A stretch of DNA of 64,000 bases from Ypsolopha sequella. Lineage: Eukaryota; Arthropoda; Insecta; Lepidoptera; Ypsolophidae. Numbering within the stretch: position 1 is the first letter of the stretch; every line of letters starts with the position of its first letter. The stretch covers positions 3,357,201 to 3,421,200 of the forward strand of contig OW203984.1 in NCBI GenBank assembly GCA_934047225.1, written 5' to 3'. This document shows positions 34,618 through 45,662 of this stretch, in pieces. The notes beneath the pieces are model-generated. The model searched no databases and had not been told where the DNA came from. It worked only from the letters and a program-made list of their open reading frames with translations. Position numbers and translations under genes: made by a program.

Positions 34618-36623
34618 TTAAACTTGGTTTCTAAATAAGCATTCTTGAAGATTAACTACTCCACAAGCAGATGTCACAACATAGTCTAATATTCTAACAT
34701 AATCAATGTCAACACATGCATGAGGTGCAATCATTTCAAACTCCCTTAAACGCCCTATACTTCTCTCGACGTGTACTCGAAGGGCCGCTATTCTTTTAGT
34801 TTCTAAAACTTCTTCTTTACTTAGTTTTGATCCCGAATCAACGCTAGGAGGCCTTAAAAGTTTGCAACCTTGACGTTCAAGTAAATGAGCTATATTCTTA
34901 AATCCCCTATCAGCCATCACTACGTCACCGGGGGATAACATCTGAAGAAAACCGCAGTCTTCAAAGATAAGGGCGTCCGATGTCCTTCCTCCATAACCTT
35001 CGGATATGAAGTTTATAAGTCCATTAGGTGTTATCGATATTAGATATTTTATAGTATTCGCATTTTTATATTGTGACCACGTCAGCGCCTGATGTACTGC
35101 TGAGCTAGGTTTCTCGATTTGAATTTCTAAACAATCTATGATGCTGACGACTGTTGAATAACGCCTCCTAAAAGGTATCGGAAGATTTGAGCGAATATCG
35201 TCGCGAGGAGGAATAAAAATCAGTTTCTCCATGCATTGAGCAACCTTAGGTATTGTTTCTTTGAAATGTCTGGCGACTGTAGATTCCGAAACTCCAAATT
35301 GAACAGCAAGCACGGAATTCGGTTCACGCCATCTCAGTTTTTTCAAGCTCAATAATACATCCATCAGAGGTCTCTCAGTAGATTCACTCAAATATTCTAA
35401 ACAGAAATACACTTGCGATGGTAATCCGAGAAAAAGCTTAGGTTCTCTAGATATAGACATTAAAGTTCCTTTTTGCATGTGTTCCTTAAATAACTCAGTA
35501 TCTACTTGTCGTTTCATTTCACAGGCGTCAGTATTTACACTGAATCCACTTAGGCTCGCAGAAACTGATGAGGTATTAGAGTAAGATGTGAAGCTATCAT
35601 GCATTGGTTCCCGATGATGATCCCGACGATGTTCTTTTGGTTTCACCGTTTTTATTTTAAGAGCAAACTCTTCAACCCGGTCAAAACCGGCGTCAGTATT
35701 AATGCCCTTGCTTCGAACTTTTGGCTTTATATTAACTTGCACTGCGAGTGATTTATATTTAGGATCATTGTGTAGATTTGCCGCATTATCTTCTTCAAGC
35801 GGGTTTATAGCCTCTGTATCATTTGAATTAAAATCAATCGTTTCACACGCCACGAACTCTTCTTGTGTTATTAGGTTTTCATGACCAACTTCCGGATTAA
35901 GCACTCTTTCAAAGTACTCAATCTGCTGTCTTTTTTTATATCCAGTCCGTTCTACAACGGCGTTATCCTTTCTTTGGCAGTCAAATTTATGCGGCAGAAC
36001 TCCTTTTTTAGTCTTAGTTGACCACCCATCAATCGGTACCTTATATAATTTTCCATGTCATTTTCGACCTGTAAAAAGTAAAAACAGATTAAAGATTCTT
36101 TATTTTATTTTTAAATAATACTTTACTTACTGAGAAAAGCAGATCCAAAAAATAGGTCCTACAGCAAAGAAATTAAAATTCGAATCATTACCTATTGTTG
36201 ATAGGTATTCATTATCGTAGATAAAAATGCGGTAGTCTCCCGGACTACAAATATCATACCTACGTTGATTATTGTTTATTGTTATTACCTCATACGATTG
36301 TGTTAAGGTTGAGACAATATGACATAAAAGGATTAAGTTTTAAGGTTTTTGATTCCATTGATCGATAAAATAGGTGACATTTACTCAATAATACGAGGAA
36401 ATAGGTATACGTCAAGTATAAGGTATAACGTAGGAAAGGTACTTACGTCGAAATGATCTTCGCAACAGTAATGAGTACTTTTGCTTGATAAAGGATCTCT
36501 CTTCATAACACTACACCACTTTTTTCTAGCTTTTTTGTCTGTTGGAACATGAAAAAATAGTTTGTCGGGCGTACTACTACTTGTACTCTTGCACTTTGGC
36601 ACGACACAATATTTGTAAGACAT
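34618..36623 (-). pseudogene. THAP-DDE transposase of the ISL2EU-like transposon (single frame break)
   Basis: Exon 1 (36623-36447) encodes a THAP DNA-binding domain: Cys6-x4-Cys11, Trp36, Cys54-x2-His57 (CCEDHF). It ends GAC|GTAAGT and joins, in frame, acceptor TTTACAG at 36069 to VENDMENY. Exon 2 (36068-34618) then changes frame by -1 at 36003-36009; in the unshifted frame a TAG follows at 35954. After the shift the conserved THAP tail (VLPHKFDCQ) and the whole transposase are open: HTH-like REPNSVLAVQFGVSESTV, then catalytic Asp (35136, IIDCLEI), Asp (34911, VMADRGF) and Glu (34767, HVERSIGRL), a DDE_Tnp_4 arrangement. With the shift the product is 542 residues. The break is a one-base loss in an A-run, a sequencing error, or programmed frameshifting. 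Confidence 0.85.
36003..36009 (-). promoter_or_regulatory. phased A_AAA_AAG heptamer at the transposase frame switch
   Basis: In the THAP frame the codons read CTA AAA AAG, so the heptamer is positioned exactly as a -1 slippery site. A -1 step here gives LKKGVLPHKFDCQ, the expected continuation. A simple A7-to-A6 deletion would look the same. Confidence 0.4.
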
Positions 36624-36689
36624 TTTTAAGGATATTGATACACAACAATAAATCTATAACAAAGCGACCGTGACAAGCACAGCTCAAGA

Positions 36690-36935
36690 ACTGCGCGGGA
36701 AACAGAGTACACCTACAGAACTGAAGAGCGCGTGCGGGGTCGCGCCCCGGGTATGTGTGGGATGACGTCACGCGCTCGCGGCTGGTACTGGCGGGCGTTA
36801 TTTGAACTGCTACAGTAAAATTGCTGTACTTTCGACATTTCTTGTCCGATTTGGATATTTTTTTCACCATAAGTCATGTTTTTTTTACTGTCATCGATCT
36901 ACATACTTAACAAAAATCGTGACTCTTCCTCATTG
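36690..36935 (-). repeat. right terminal inverted repeat of the ISL2EU-like element, with gene start region
   Basis: Inverted partner of the left end; holds a perfect TGACGTCA (CRE-type palindrome) at about 36764-36771. The THAP exon ATG at 36623 lies just inside it, so each terminal repeat sits at the 5' end of one gene. Confidence 0.6.
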
Positions 36936-36969
36936 GTTACATCTTGTTACTCGATACATAAGGTTACCC

Positions 36970-37830
36970 ACGGTGCGCCCGTAGTCTAGAAGTTACCGAT
37001 AGCGATATATTTATCACTTTTAGTATGAAATCGTGTCAGATGCCAATTACTTCGTAAATGTTTTTTATTTCGAAAAAAATATTTTAATACTGTATTTAGC
37101 TTTTTAAACGCAATTGATTTTTATCATTTTCATAAAAATCTTCATGTAGGAGACGGGCTCATTTTAATGCGCTCTGATTGGCTGAGCCAACACTACGCGC
37201 TGATAGTGATAGTGATCCCCAGTAACTGGGATTGCGATGCATATAGAGGATGTTAAGATGATCTTGCGGAAGCTGGACGCTGGCGGTAGTACTCGTCTAT
37301 ACGAACAACTTTAACTGTGGAACTAACCCTCTAAAAATTCTAAATTCATAGCGGGGGCACTGATTCTCGGTAATCGTGAATATTGTGCACTTCCCCCCGA
37401 TCAGTCAGCCCAGCCAGGACCAACCCTCATGACACGACAAAAAATCAGTTGTTCCATAGAAAATTTATATACCAACTTGGACAATATATATGAAACATCT
37501 GATTTTTTTCTCACGGAAAAGTACTTTCGTCAGTTTCCGGCTTAAGCAACATCATGTTTACATACGCATAGCCGGGATTTGATTTCGGAGAGGGGTTGGA
37601 GAAAAATCAATACGCAGAAATAGTTTTATCATTACATTTATTTAAAACAAAAATTACACGTTGCGAGTTTATTGTTATCTTCCTAATGACATCTGTGCAA
37701 AACTTCAGACAAAAACTTCGACTGACAACATCGTTCATAATATTCTTGTCTTCATTTTGAGGGGCGTTTGAACCCCTTGAACACCCCCTCTGAACCCCTA
37801 TGAATGTTTATCATCATCACTATCACTATC
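36970..37830. other. intergenic, no gene recognised
   Basis: Unclassified; a short GC-richer stretch around 37170-37280 and G-rich 37370-37440. Nothing coding seen. Confidence 0.4.
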
Positions 37831-37834
37831 AATA

Positions 37835-38322
37835 TCACTACATATTACTACATAGTATAAAACAAAGTCGCTACCTGCTGTCTGTCTGTCCCTATGTATG
37901 CTTAGATCATTAAAACTACGCAACGGTTTTCATGCGGTTTTTATTAATAGATAGAGTGATTTAAGAGAAAGGTTTATATGTGTAATACATGCATAATATA
38001 GTAGAGAAACACTTATAATTTTAGAGGTTTCTGATGTGATGTCGTAAATAAACACATTTTTTTGCGCTTACATTGCAAACGCTGGCTGAGCCCTACGAGA
38101 TAGATCAAAATAATGTGCTACAGTATTGTACAACTTAAAAAGGTCTACAAAAAAATCCGCAATGGTATATATCTATTTCTTAGGCATAACCCACAATAAC
38201 CATTTTTTATCCTTTACTTTTTGTGAGAAATAATGGCTTATTTACGAAGCGATTTTAAGCAATACAGCAATTAAGTACCCTACATACTGTAGTATATTTA
38301 GTATGCCGGGGCGGGTAGCTAG
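37835..38322 (+). mobile_element. non-autonomous Helitron
   Basis: Starts TCACTACATATTACTACATA with AGTATAAAACAAAGTCGCTA, and ends GCCGGGGCGGGTAGCTAG before T. TC start, CTAG end, insertion between A and T, and the ATAAAACAAAGTCGC block are as in insect Helitrons. No Rep/helicase coding. Confidence 0.6.
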
Positions 38323-38703
38323 TGTAAAATAATTTACAAGTTACGGAATCGGACGGACCGGCAATTCCTCTCTCGGGATTAGTAGCTCGATGCTTCAGAA
38401 CCTTGACTCTAAACTACTTGTAGAGGTCAATATTTCTTGGTACAGTAGTTCTTATTTCACCCACGTATAGGGCAATATGAAACGAAAGGGTGAACTAGCT
38501 TTGAGTGTAGCCTATTGTACATACAAGGTCACTTTAGAAAGAAATGGGAGGATGGCAGATAGACGCGGACCACAAAGCGCGTTCTGCGGTCCAACCAGTA
38601 GAACGCGCGTTCTCGCGGTCTCTCTGTGTAAAGAGCCATAGATTATACAGGGTGTAATATGAGGTTGCAGAAGCCGAAAACTAGCAATAGTACTAGTCCA
38701 CAC

Positions 38704-38868
38704 CAAGGGCGGATCCAGCCTGCGAGCCTGGGGGGGTCACAGGCTCCGAATTAGTCCAAATATATAATACAATTTTGTGCAACTATATGTAAATTTAGCG
38801 TGTCTGTATAAAAAAAAACTAGGCCCAGAGGGGAGGGGTGACCCCCATGAGCCCCCCCACACAAACAA
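38704..38868 (-). mobile_element. hAT-type MITE, partial copy
   Basis: CAAGGGCGGATCCAGCCTGC at the left; interior (AATTTAGCGTGTCTGTATA, AGGCCCAGAGGGGAG) is the inverse of 46551-46729. The right terminus is lost or changed. Confidence 0.65.
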
Positions 38869-38989
38869 CGTGTATTTATAATATTTTATAGATTGTATTT
38901 ATAGTAAGCATTGACATATATTTTTATTTTGTAATTAAATTCTTAAAAATTATAATTATTTGTATATTCTTTTTCTCTGTGTACAAGTG

Positions 38990-39140
38990 TATGGTTACTT
39001 CGTTTATGTTACTTTTTCCTATTGTGATGGTTTGGCTGTCAGAAATCTCTGTTTAGAGATAAGTTCGCCAATGTGCATCTTATTTCACTGTAATTTTGTT
39101 TATGTTTATATTTCTGTGTGTGTATAATAAAGAATAAAGA
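38990..39140 (+). mobile_element. LINE 3' untranslated end
   Basis: GCTGTCAGAAATCTCTGTTT, AGAGATAAGTTCGCCAATGT and AATAAAGAATAAAG; this stem-loop-like AATCTCTNNNNAGAGATAA block recurs at 12118-12160 and in many lepidopteran LINE ends. Confidence 0.5.
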
Positions 39141-39284
39141 AGTGTATATTTTATGTTTCTTTTCCCTTTGACGAGGAGTTTTCAAATCGTGGAAATATGA
39201 TTTAAAAATTCCTCGTAAAAAGAAGAAAAAACCGCGGATATCGGAAAAACCACAAAGGAAAATTGAAAAAGGTTGTTTTATTGC

Positions 39285-39440
39285 TCTTTTTCATACGGCG
39301 CAGCAGTTCGGAGCACGAAACCTAGTCGCTGAAGCGCGGCGTTGGTGACCTTCTGCACGTGCTGCCGGAACGTCAGCTCCGGGACGAAGAGAACGCCCAG
39401 GTCGCGCACCTAGGACTGATGGGGATACCGTCCATCGTGT
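39285..39440 (-). pseudogene. LINE ORF2 fragment (LGVLFVPELTFRQHV)
   Basis: Minus strand reads RDLGVLFVPELTFRQHVQKV then TNAALQRLGFVLRTAAPYEK, the post-RT segment of jockey-like ORF2. GC-rich against A+T-rich neighbours, which suggests a recent insertion. Confidence 0.75.
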
Positions 39441-39531
39441 ATTGGTGATGCACTGGCGCAGGCGAATGAGAGAAGCTATTATATAATATAGTAGATGCTA
39501 GTGATTGTTGGCACTTGGTGGAGTTTATAAA

Positions 39532-39878
39532 ACATTGTTTTAAAAAACACTTGTACTTATCCACATATAACGTACAACTTTATTATGCCCGACCGGTTTC
39601 GCTGTAAAGCATTTTCTAGGGCTTTTTACACATCCTAACTAACAAATAAATCATATAAATTACAATCATGTCTAAAATGACGTGCAATAAAAAAAAAAAG
39701 AAAAAAAAAAAGAAGAAAATTATAGCACGTCATTTTAGACATGATTGTAGTTTATATGATTTATTTGTTAGTTAGGATGTGTAAAAAGCCCTAGAAAATG
39801 CTTTACAGCGAAACCGGTCGGGCATAATAAAGTTGTACGTAATATGTGGATAAGTACAAGTGTTTTTTAAAACAATGT
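39532..39878. repeat. foldback element with near-identical 158-bp arms
   Basis: Left arm 39532-39690 (ACATTGTTTTAAAAAACACT to GACGTGCAATA), right arm 39719-39878, separated by a poly-A/AAG loop. Contains GCCCGACCGGTTTCGCTGTA. Related end motifs (GGCACTTGGTGGAAC, ACCGGTTTC) occur at 48718, 49270 and 53303-53400. Confidence 0.85.
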
Positions 39879-40729
39879 ATTATATAATAAGCTAATATAG
39901 TAATCTGGAGAAAACTAACCTGGTGTCCCCGAAAAAATTAATCTAGAACGGAACCCGCACATTGTATATCAATACTCGTGATAATAAGAAACAAATATGA
40001 CGTGAATTTTTTCGATACAGCCTAATAATTTTTGTTCCCAAGTATACTTATGAGAATATTCCTGCAGTCAAACTGTTTATACAGTTTTGCAGGGCATTGT
40101 TTTAAAATATTAGATTTGTTTCCTGATTAATAATTTAAATAAATAAAATAAATATGCCAAATCAGTATTTTTGCGCATTGACACAAAAACCTTGACCTTT
40201 CTTACTGACCAAATGATCACCATTTCAGTATGAATTTAGTTGAATCAATCCTTAGAGTATCAATCACTTAAGGCGACTCTTGCAGCGTCATCCAAAAATT
40301 ACTCTTACTGATAACGATATTTCTCTGAAATAAGATGTTTAAAAATTATGAAAAATATAAATTGTATCAAATTCCACTGAAGCCGACTGTATGTCGAAAT
40401 ATATCTGGAAATTATTATTTTAATAAGTGTTTTTATATAAATATGTAATATAAACTGAATTGAAAAAGATAAATAGAGTTATTCAAAGTATAAGAAAAAA
40501 AAACTAATTTCCGATAATTATTATTGCGTTTAAAGTATGAAAATATTATTCAAAGTCTGTTTTTAAACTAAAATTAAGTAACATTGGTTATTTCTTTGTA
40601 ACCACTAATGGTATTTGTATAGTTCTTGGCACTAAAACATTGCTCAGAAAAATTATCTATGGATTTTTTCCGTCCATTGCGACCATGCAAAAAGTTTTGT
40701 TTTCCCCTATTTTGTGGTTTGTTTGTTTG

Positions 40730-41120
40730 TTTTTCAAGGTTCTTTATTTAACAGGATAAATACAATGGTATGAAAACTTACAACATAGTCAGTAAGCACA
40801 TAAACATAATATTACTTTGCTTTTTAAGGCTTTTACATGCACCTGTCAAAACTTATGGCAATTACATTAAAATAGTTTTACATAGAATGAAAATATTTTC
40901 TAAGATGAAATCATACCTTCTACTTAATATAAACAATTTGCTGTATTGTATATTTGTTACAATGATAAGGCCCAAAAGGGACAAAAGTGATAAAACGTTG
41001 CACGTTACTTTATAGGTTTAAGAATAAAGAGGGCTAATAAGTTTTACGTATAACATATTACGATTACTTAAAATAGGAAATAACAGATTAAATGCAAACA
41101 AAACACGTCAGGGGGTAGAT
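40730..41120 (-). mobile_element. probable LINE 3' untranslated region
   Basis: AAGGTTCTTTATTTAACAGG at the left end reads as an AATAAAGAACC tail on the minus strand. No ORF2 remnant seen. Confidence 0.35.
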
Positions 41121-42240
41121 TAACAAAATTATCATGCGAGCATAAGAATGGAATGCGGCCGCTAACTTAACCGAAGTCAAGGAAGTAGTGATGAGGTAAT
41201 CTGTACGATCGATAAGTATCGATGTATGATAGGGTACATAGCCGGGATTTTCCGATGGATGAAATTAATTTGTTTATGTGGTGGGGATTTTTTTCAATGT
41301 AGAATTTGTGTGAAATTTTGTGTACATATGATTTTAGTGTAGGCAAGTTAATGGCAGAATGTAGATTTTTAAGATTAGTATAAAACGGGGTATTAAAATA
41401 ATAATAAATCGTCGTAATATGGTGCGCGCTGATATGAACGTTATTTGAATATAGTTTCTGTCGATATTTGTACCGAAATAAATCGACTCAAGGTCGTTGG
41501 CGGCTAAAGACAGTTGGCAGGTTAACTCGTTCTTTGGTCAAGTAGTAAGTACCGTTCAAACTATGGCTGGATAGATTTAGTTCCAAGTTTATTTGCTGTC
41601 AAGTACACTCATAGATGGTTGTCACTGTGAAACAAGTGATGTGATGCTTTTTGTTGTATACAAGCACTCATGCGTCAAATACTCACTGAAAAATGTGTAA
41701 CTGGACGTTTTATTTTCATTTAATTTTAAATGTTTTCAACCTTGAAAGATAACCTCAAATAAAACGCGTGTCTTCACTTTGACAATAAATTAACTGTCTG
41801 TACTAAACTCATATGTTCAGATGCGCGGCAGTACACAGCGCGAGTAAAGTTGGCGGGGATGCGGAAGGTGCGCGGAGGAGGCTCTCTTAACTGTCCAAAA
41901 AATAGAAAGCAATTCTGTTCCTAACTAGTAACTTATTACTGAACTCGCTTTTTGCCATCCAAACGAGGCCAGTAGCTTAACACGCAAGGTACGCCAGTTA
42001 ACTCGCTACTAAACTCGTTCAAATGTAAACATGGCTTTATTCTAGTAACTCTTTTATTAGGTTTCAATGTTTTCAATGTAACTTTGCCGAAAATTCGGGA
42101 AAATATAAAAATTAAAAACCATGAGCAGCGTACTTATAATGCTTTAAAATCTCTTCGCCGCGTGTCCCAGGGCCAGTAGAAATCGAACCAGATAACCCTC
42201 TGTGTGGGAGATCACGTCCAACCGACCCGGACACTGACAA
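41120..42240. other. intergenic, MITE C fragment only
   Basis: 41425-41515 (GCGCGCTGATATGAACGTTA, TCGATATTTGTACCG, GGTCGTTGGCGGC) is a family C piece. The rest is unclassified; no gene seen. Confidence 0.4.
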
Positions 42241-42244
42241 AGAG

Positions 42245-42610
42245 GATGGCATACCCTAGCGACTTTTTTCATTACCCGTCCTGCACAATAAGTCTAATGG
42301 CAAAGACCTTATTTGTTTTTCATAGAGGCCATTATATGTTGGCTCTTTGGCCTCTTGTTCTTGGTCGCGTAATACTAGTGATCACGCAGCGAAACAACAA
42401 ATTGGTGTGTTTTTAGCTAATACTGAAATATTTTGTAGGGAAAAAAATATTGGATCTAGGTAACATCCCTTCATATTACTATTGCCTATTTTATGGAAAA
42501 AAATCAAGTTGATCTCTTAACGATTGAAAACAAAAAAAAGAGGGCGGAAAACATTTCTTTTTGACAAAACTATAAATCTTAGTACATTTTTTATAAGTAA
42601 AATCCCTAGA
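42245..42610 (+). repeat. dispersed repeat family D, copy 2
   Basis: CCCTAGCGACTTTTTTCATT, CTGCACAATAAGTCTAATGG and TGAAATATTTTGTAGGGAAA match 20465-20835 in order and orientation. Confidence 0.6.
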
Positions 42611-43034
42611 TAAAAGATCAATTAATTAAAAATACTTTCTTAAATATGAGGACAGTCTTAGTTTCTTCCAATGAACCCTTGAAAACCTGGTGTTGTTGAT
42701 GTTCTAGCGTCAGGTGTCCCGTTAAAGATGCTGTGATCTTCATCAAACCTTCCGCCTTGTTAGCTGGACCATTACATACTTACTGATGCTATGTGGGTAG
42801 CCATTGTAGTTCTCAGTTATCTTTTATAACAAATGGCCGCAATTTCCCTCATAATCATAAATAACTGGTCAGAGGAAGTTCTAGCTAACTGGCTCACAGC
42901 GTCTGTAATCAGACACCTTATCAGTTGGTACTGAGCTGCAAAATTACTTGTCTCTTTATTACTTTGCTCTGTGAACTTTATTGCTGGATACATAGAGTTT
43001 ATTTTAGGATGGAATTGTTTAAGTAAGTAGTTAG

Positions 43035-43340
43035 TTTTTTAGGTTTCTGAACCCAAAGGGTAACCAACGGGCCCCTATTACTAAGACTTCGCTGTCCGTC
43101 TGTCCGTCTCTCACCAAGCTGTATCTCATGAACTGTGATATTTAGACAGTTGAAATTTTCACAGATGATGTATTTTTATTGCCGATATAACACCAAATAC
43201 TAAAAAACAGAATAAAATTAATTAATATTTAATTATTAATTTTACAACAGACATGTTTTTTTTTGCCGTTTTTATAGATCATGCTACGGAAATATTCGTG
43301 AGCGAGTCCGACTCGAACTTGGTCGGTTTTTTAGATTTCC
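43035..43340 (+). repeat. dispersed repeat family E, copy 2
   Basis: CCAAAGGGTAACCAACGGGC, TATCTCATGAACTGTGATAT and GAACTTGGTCGGTTTTTTAG, as in 27590-27880, with a short A+T block replacing part of the interior. Confidence 0.65.
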
Positions 43341-43520
43341 TGTCTGTCTGTCCGTTTGTCACAGTGGTCTACAGCTTCAGCTGTTATAGGTAGCCAGCAC
43401 AATACGTGTTACTAAGGGGCCTCTGTAATAAAAATATAAAATAGTTAAAACCCAAGGGCGTCCAAGCGCAATTTTAGTTTAAAATATGATCATAATATAT
43501 TGTTGTACATACTCTAATGC

Positions 43521-43752
43521 AGCGTTTCTTAACCTGTGGTCCGCGGACCCCCAGGGGTCCGCGTGTATATATATGGGGGTCCGCAGGCTCATCTTTGGAC
43601 TCTTTTTTTTGTTAAAATGTATTTTTTATATGTGTTTGTAGTGTTCAAATAAATTATCTGAGTTTTATTCCTGTTCCCAGTATTAAGGGGTTCCTTGAAA
43701 ATTTTGCTTGATTTCTTAGGGGTCCGTAGCTGTAAAACGTTAAGAAACGCTG
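43521..43752. mobile_element. hAT-type MITE with perfect 8-bp TSD
   Basis: CAGCGTTTCTTAACCTGTGG at the left, GTTAAGAAACGCTG at the right; flanked by CTCTAATG at 43513-43520 and 43753-43760. Interior has GGTCCGCGGACCCCC. Non-coding, 232 bp. Confidence 0.88.
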
Positions 43753-44249
43753 CTCTAATGTAAAACAACTAATAATAAAAATTAGGGTTCCGTACTCAGA
43801 TGGCGCTGAATTATTTGTTAGGCGCTAACATTTTATCTCCTTGTCGAGTTCTTCTCCTCGGGAGTCAAACCGTAGCAAAACACGGACAAGTCCACATGCG
43901 CCCCGGTGCACAACTCAGATGACCTGCCCATAGTTATGGTCAGACATGATGCCTCAGTAAGGGGGCACCCGCCCTGAAACTGAGTCCCCACGCCCCAGAA
44001 AGGGGGATGTGAGAAGACCAACGAACGCTCCTTGTTTTTGGTCGCCTTGATGTTGCTTTTGTTGTCATTTACCATAATGTTTTTAGGGTTCCCGTTTTGT
44101 GTACAAGTTCGACTCGCACTTAGCCAAAATGTTATTGGTTTAGCCCTCAAATGCGATGTAAAAGGCTTGCAGATGGAACTGGGTATATACATTATAAAGC
44201 AGATTACAGATTGTAAAGTTTTTGTACAATTCCCATAGCTTAATTCAAA

Positions 44250-44550
44250 AAAGATTTTTTATAAATTTTTTAAAGAGTTTACGCCATAATCGTAGTTTTC
44301 ATTAGATATTATGGTATATAATTTGATAATTATCTTTTCATGAATTTTTAAAGAATTTTCAGATATGACGTCACTTGGGGCATTATAGGCATTATACTGA
44401 TTGTGGACCTTTGCCTTGCATTATAAAAAGGTGGTCTGTCTCATCTGTCATCCATCTAACAAATCATTATATTGATAACAAAGGACACATTTCTAAACAG
44501 CCTTTTCTCAAGTGACGTCACACGAAGTCAAATGGAAGTTGCAGCAAATC
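44250..44550 (+). repeat. repeat with inverted TGACGTCA motifs, copy 2
   Basis: GATATGACGTCACTTGGGGC and TTCTCAAGTGACGTCACACG bound an interior like that of 15890-16215 (AAGGACACATTTCTAAACAG). Confidence 0.55.
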
Positions 44551-44754
44551 ATTTCCAATCATATTTAACAATTCATATTCTTGACATAACTTTTAAATTT
44601 AGTTTTGTAACTAATTTTAATTTAGCATATTTATTAAACTTATCTTATCATTAAGATACATATATGTAATATTTGAGATGCCTCATGTAACATTCTCTGT
44701 TATTTATTGACCATTAGGTCAATAAATAAATTACTGATTACTGATTACTGATTT

Positions 44755-44995
44755 AAATGCAAGTCACAATCCACACTCGTACATCCACGTTTCACCGGCG
44801 GTTATTACGACCCAGAGCGCGAAGGGTGGCGAGCCATCGCCGTACTTCGGGCACAAATAGCTTCGGGCACAAATATGGATACACAGGTAAACGTGTCTTC
44901 TAGAGCACACATACAGGATTTGAACCTGCAACCTCTGGATTAGGAGTCGAGTAGTACTTAAACTACTAGACCACTGAAGCTGTGTAAGACGTAAG
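44755..44995 (-). mobile_element. tRNA-derived SINE, copy 1
   Basis: Minus strand: AGTGGTCTAGTAGTTTAAG (A-box like) and AGGTTGCAGGTTCAAATCC (B-box) at 44926-44985, then a body shared with 54875-55110 (TTCGGGCACAAATATG, CACTCGTACA). Not a working tRNA: no intact anticodon arm plus acceptor. Confidence 0.7.
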
Positions 44996-45234
44996 TGCTA
45001 TCATAGTTTCCCGTGTCAAAGTTGGCAACAATGCTATTGTAGAAAAAACCGCAGGTCCACTTATCACCCATATTGCAATGTATGCTAGCGGATATAATAC
45101 ACTATCAAAGTAACTCTTCTTTGCCATGTCTTTCCCATACAGCCTCGAATGCTCCCACAGAACACCTTCAATTAGAGTCAGTTCGTAAATTACCAGCAAT
45201 TAGGGTGAACACCTAAGATCCAGAGAAAAAAATT

Positions 45235-45480
45235 ATATTAGATATTATTTGTATTATTTTGTTCAATTATTTGTATTTAGTAAATAAGTATAGTTCGCAT
45301 TTGTCATAAATTTAGTTCAAGTGCTAGATAGCCGCTGAAAATCAGTGCCGTGGATGTCACGGCATTAAACTGAGCGGCGACCTTTTTTAATTTTAAGTTT
45401 AATTATGTGAAGTGTTTTTATTTTTTTTACCAAATAAACATAATTCTGTTCTATTCTATTCTAAAAAAACACACTTTCCT
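45235..45480 (+). mobile_element. LINE 3' end with TTCTA tail
   Basis: GCCGTGGATGTCACGGCATT, GAGCGGCGACC, then CAAATAAACATAATTCTGTT and TCTATTCTATTC. AATAAA and a pentamer tail; no ORF2. Confidence 0.5.
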
Positions 45481-45536
45481 TTTGTAATTTTTCATGAAAT
45501 TGTTAGTTGAAAGGATAATCGAAAAGATTAAGAAAC

Positions 45537-45662
45537 GTGTCCAACTGTGACATAATTAGCCATTAGGACCCTCGAGCAGCCTATAATGAAACTCAGCTTC
45601 GCTTCATTTCACAAAAAATTACTCGTGTCGCACTGGCCCTCGTTATGTCACAGTTGCACAAC
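45537..45662. mobile_element. short inverted-repeat element
   Basis: GTGTCCAACTGTGACATAAT at the left and GTTATGTCACAGTTGCAC at the right; 126 bp. Confidence 0.45.

Larger units (their letters stand above)
32530..36960. mobile_element. ISL2EU-like two-gene DNA transposon
   Basis: Two convergent genes, a YqaJ-type nuclease (plus) and a THAP-DDE transposase (minus), with stops 51 bases apart and inverted repeats outside them. The pairing of a YqaJ exonuclease with a DDE_Tnp_4-like transposase is the published hallmark of ISL2EU elements (PIF/Harbinger-ISL2EU-Spy group). Inverted similarity runs from the gene starts outward to about 32537 and 36935, for example GAATGAGGATAAGTCAC on the left against CAATGAGGAAGAGTCAC on the right. 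I could not fix the exact ends or target duplication; a separate MITE abuts the left side. The nuclease is intact; the transposase has one frame break. Confidence 0.8.

Noticed and set aside
43833..44192. 119-codon minus-strand ORF
   Set aside because: Sits between AGGGTTCCGTA-type repeat pieces, no recognisable domain, and composition follows the repeats.
44920..44990. tRNA gene candidate (A- and B-box)
   Set aside because: The similarity continues into a longer body shared with 54875-55110, and the cloverleaf is incomplete; it is a tRNA-derived SINE. The same applies to 55025-55100.
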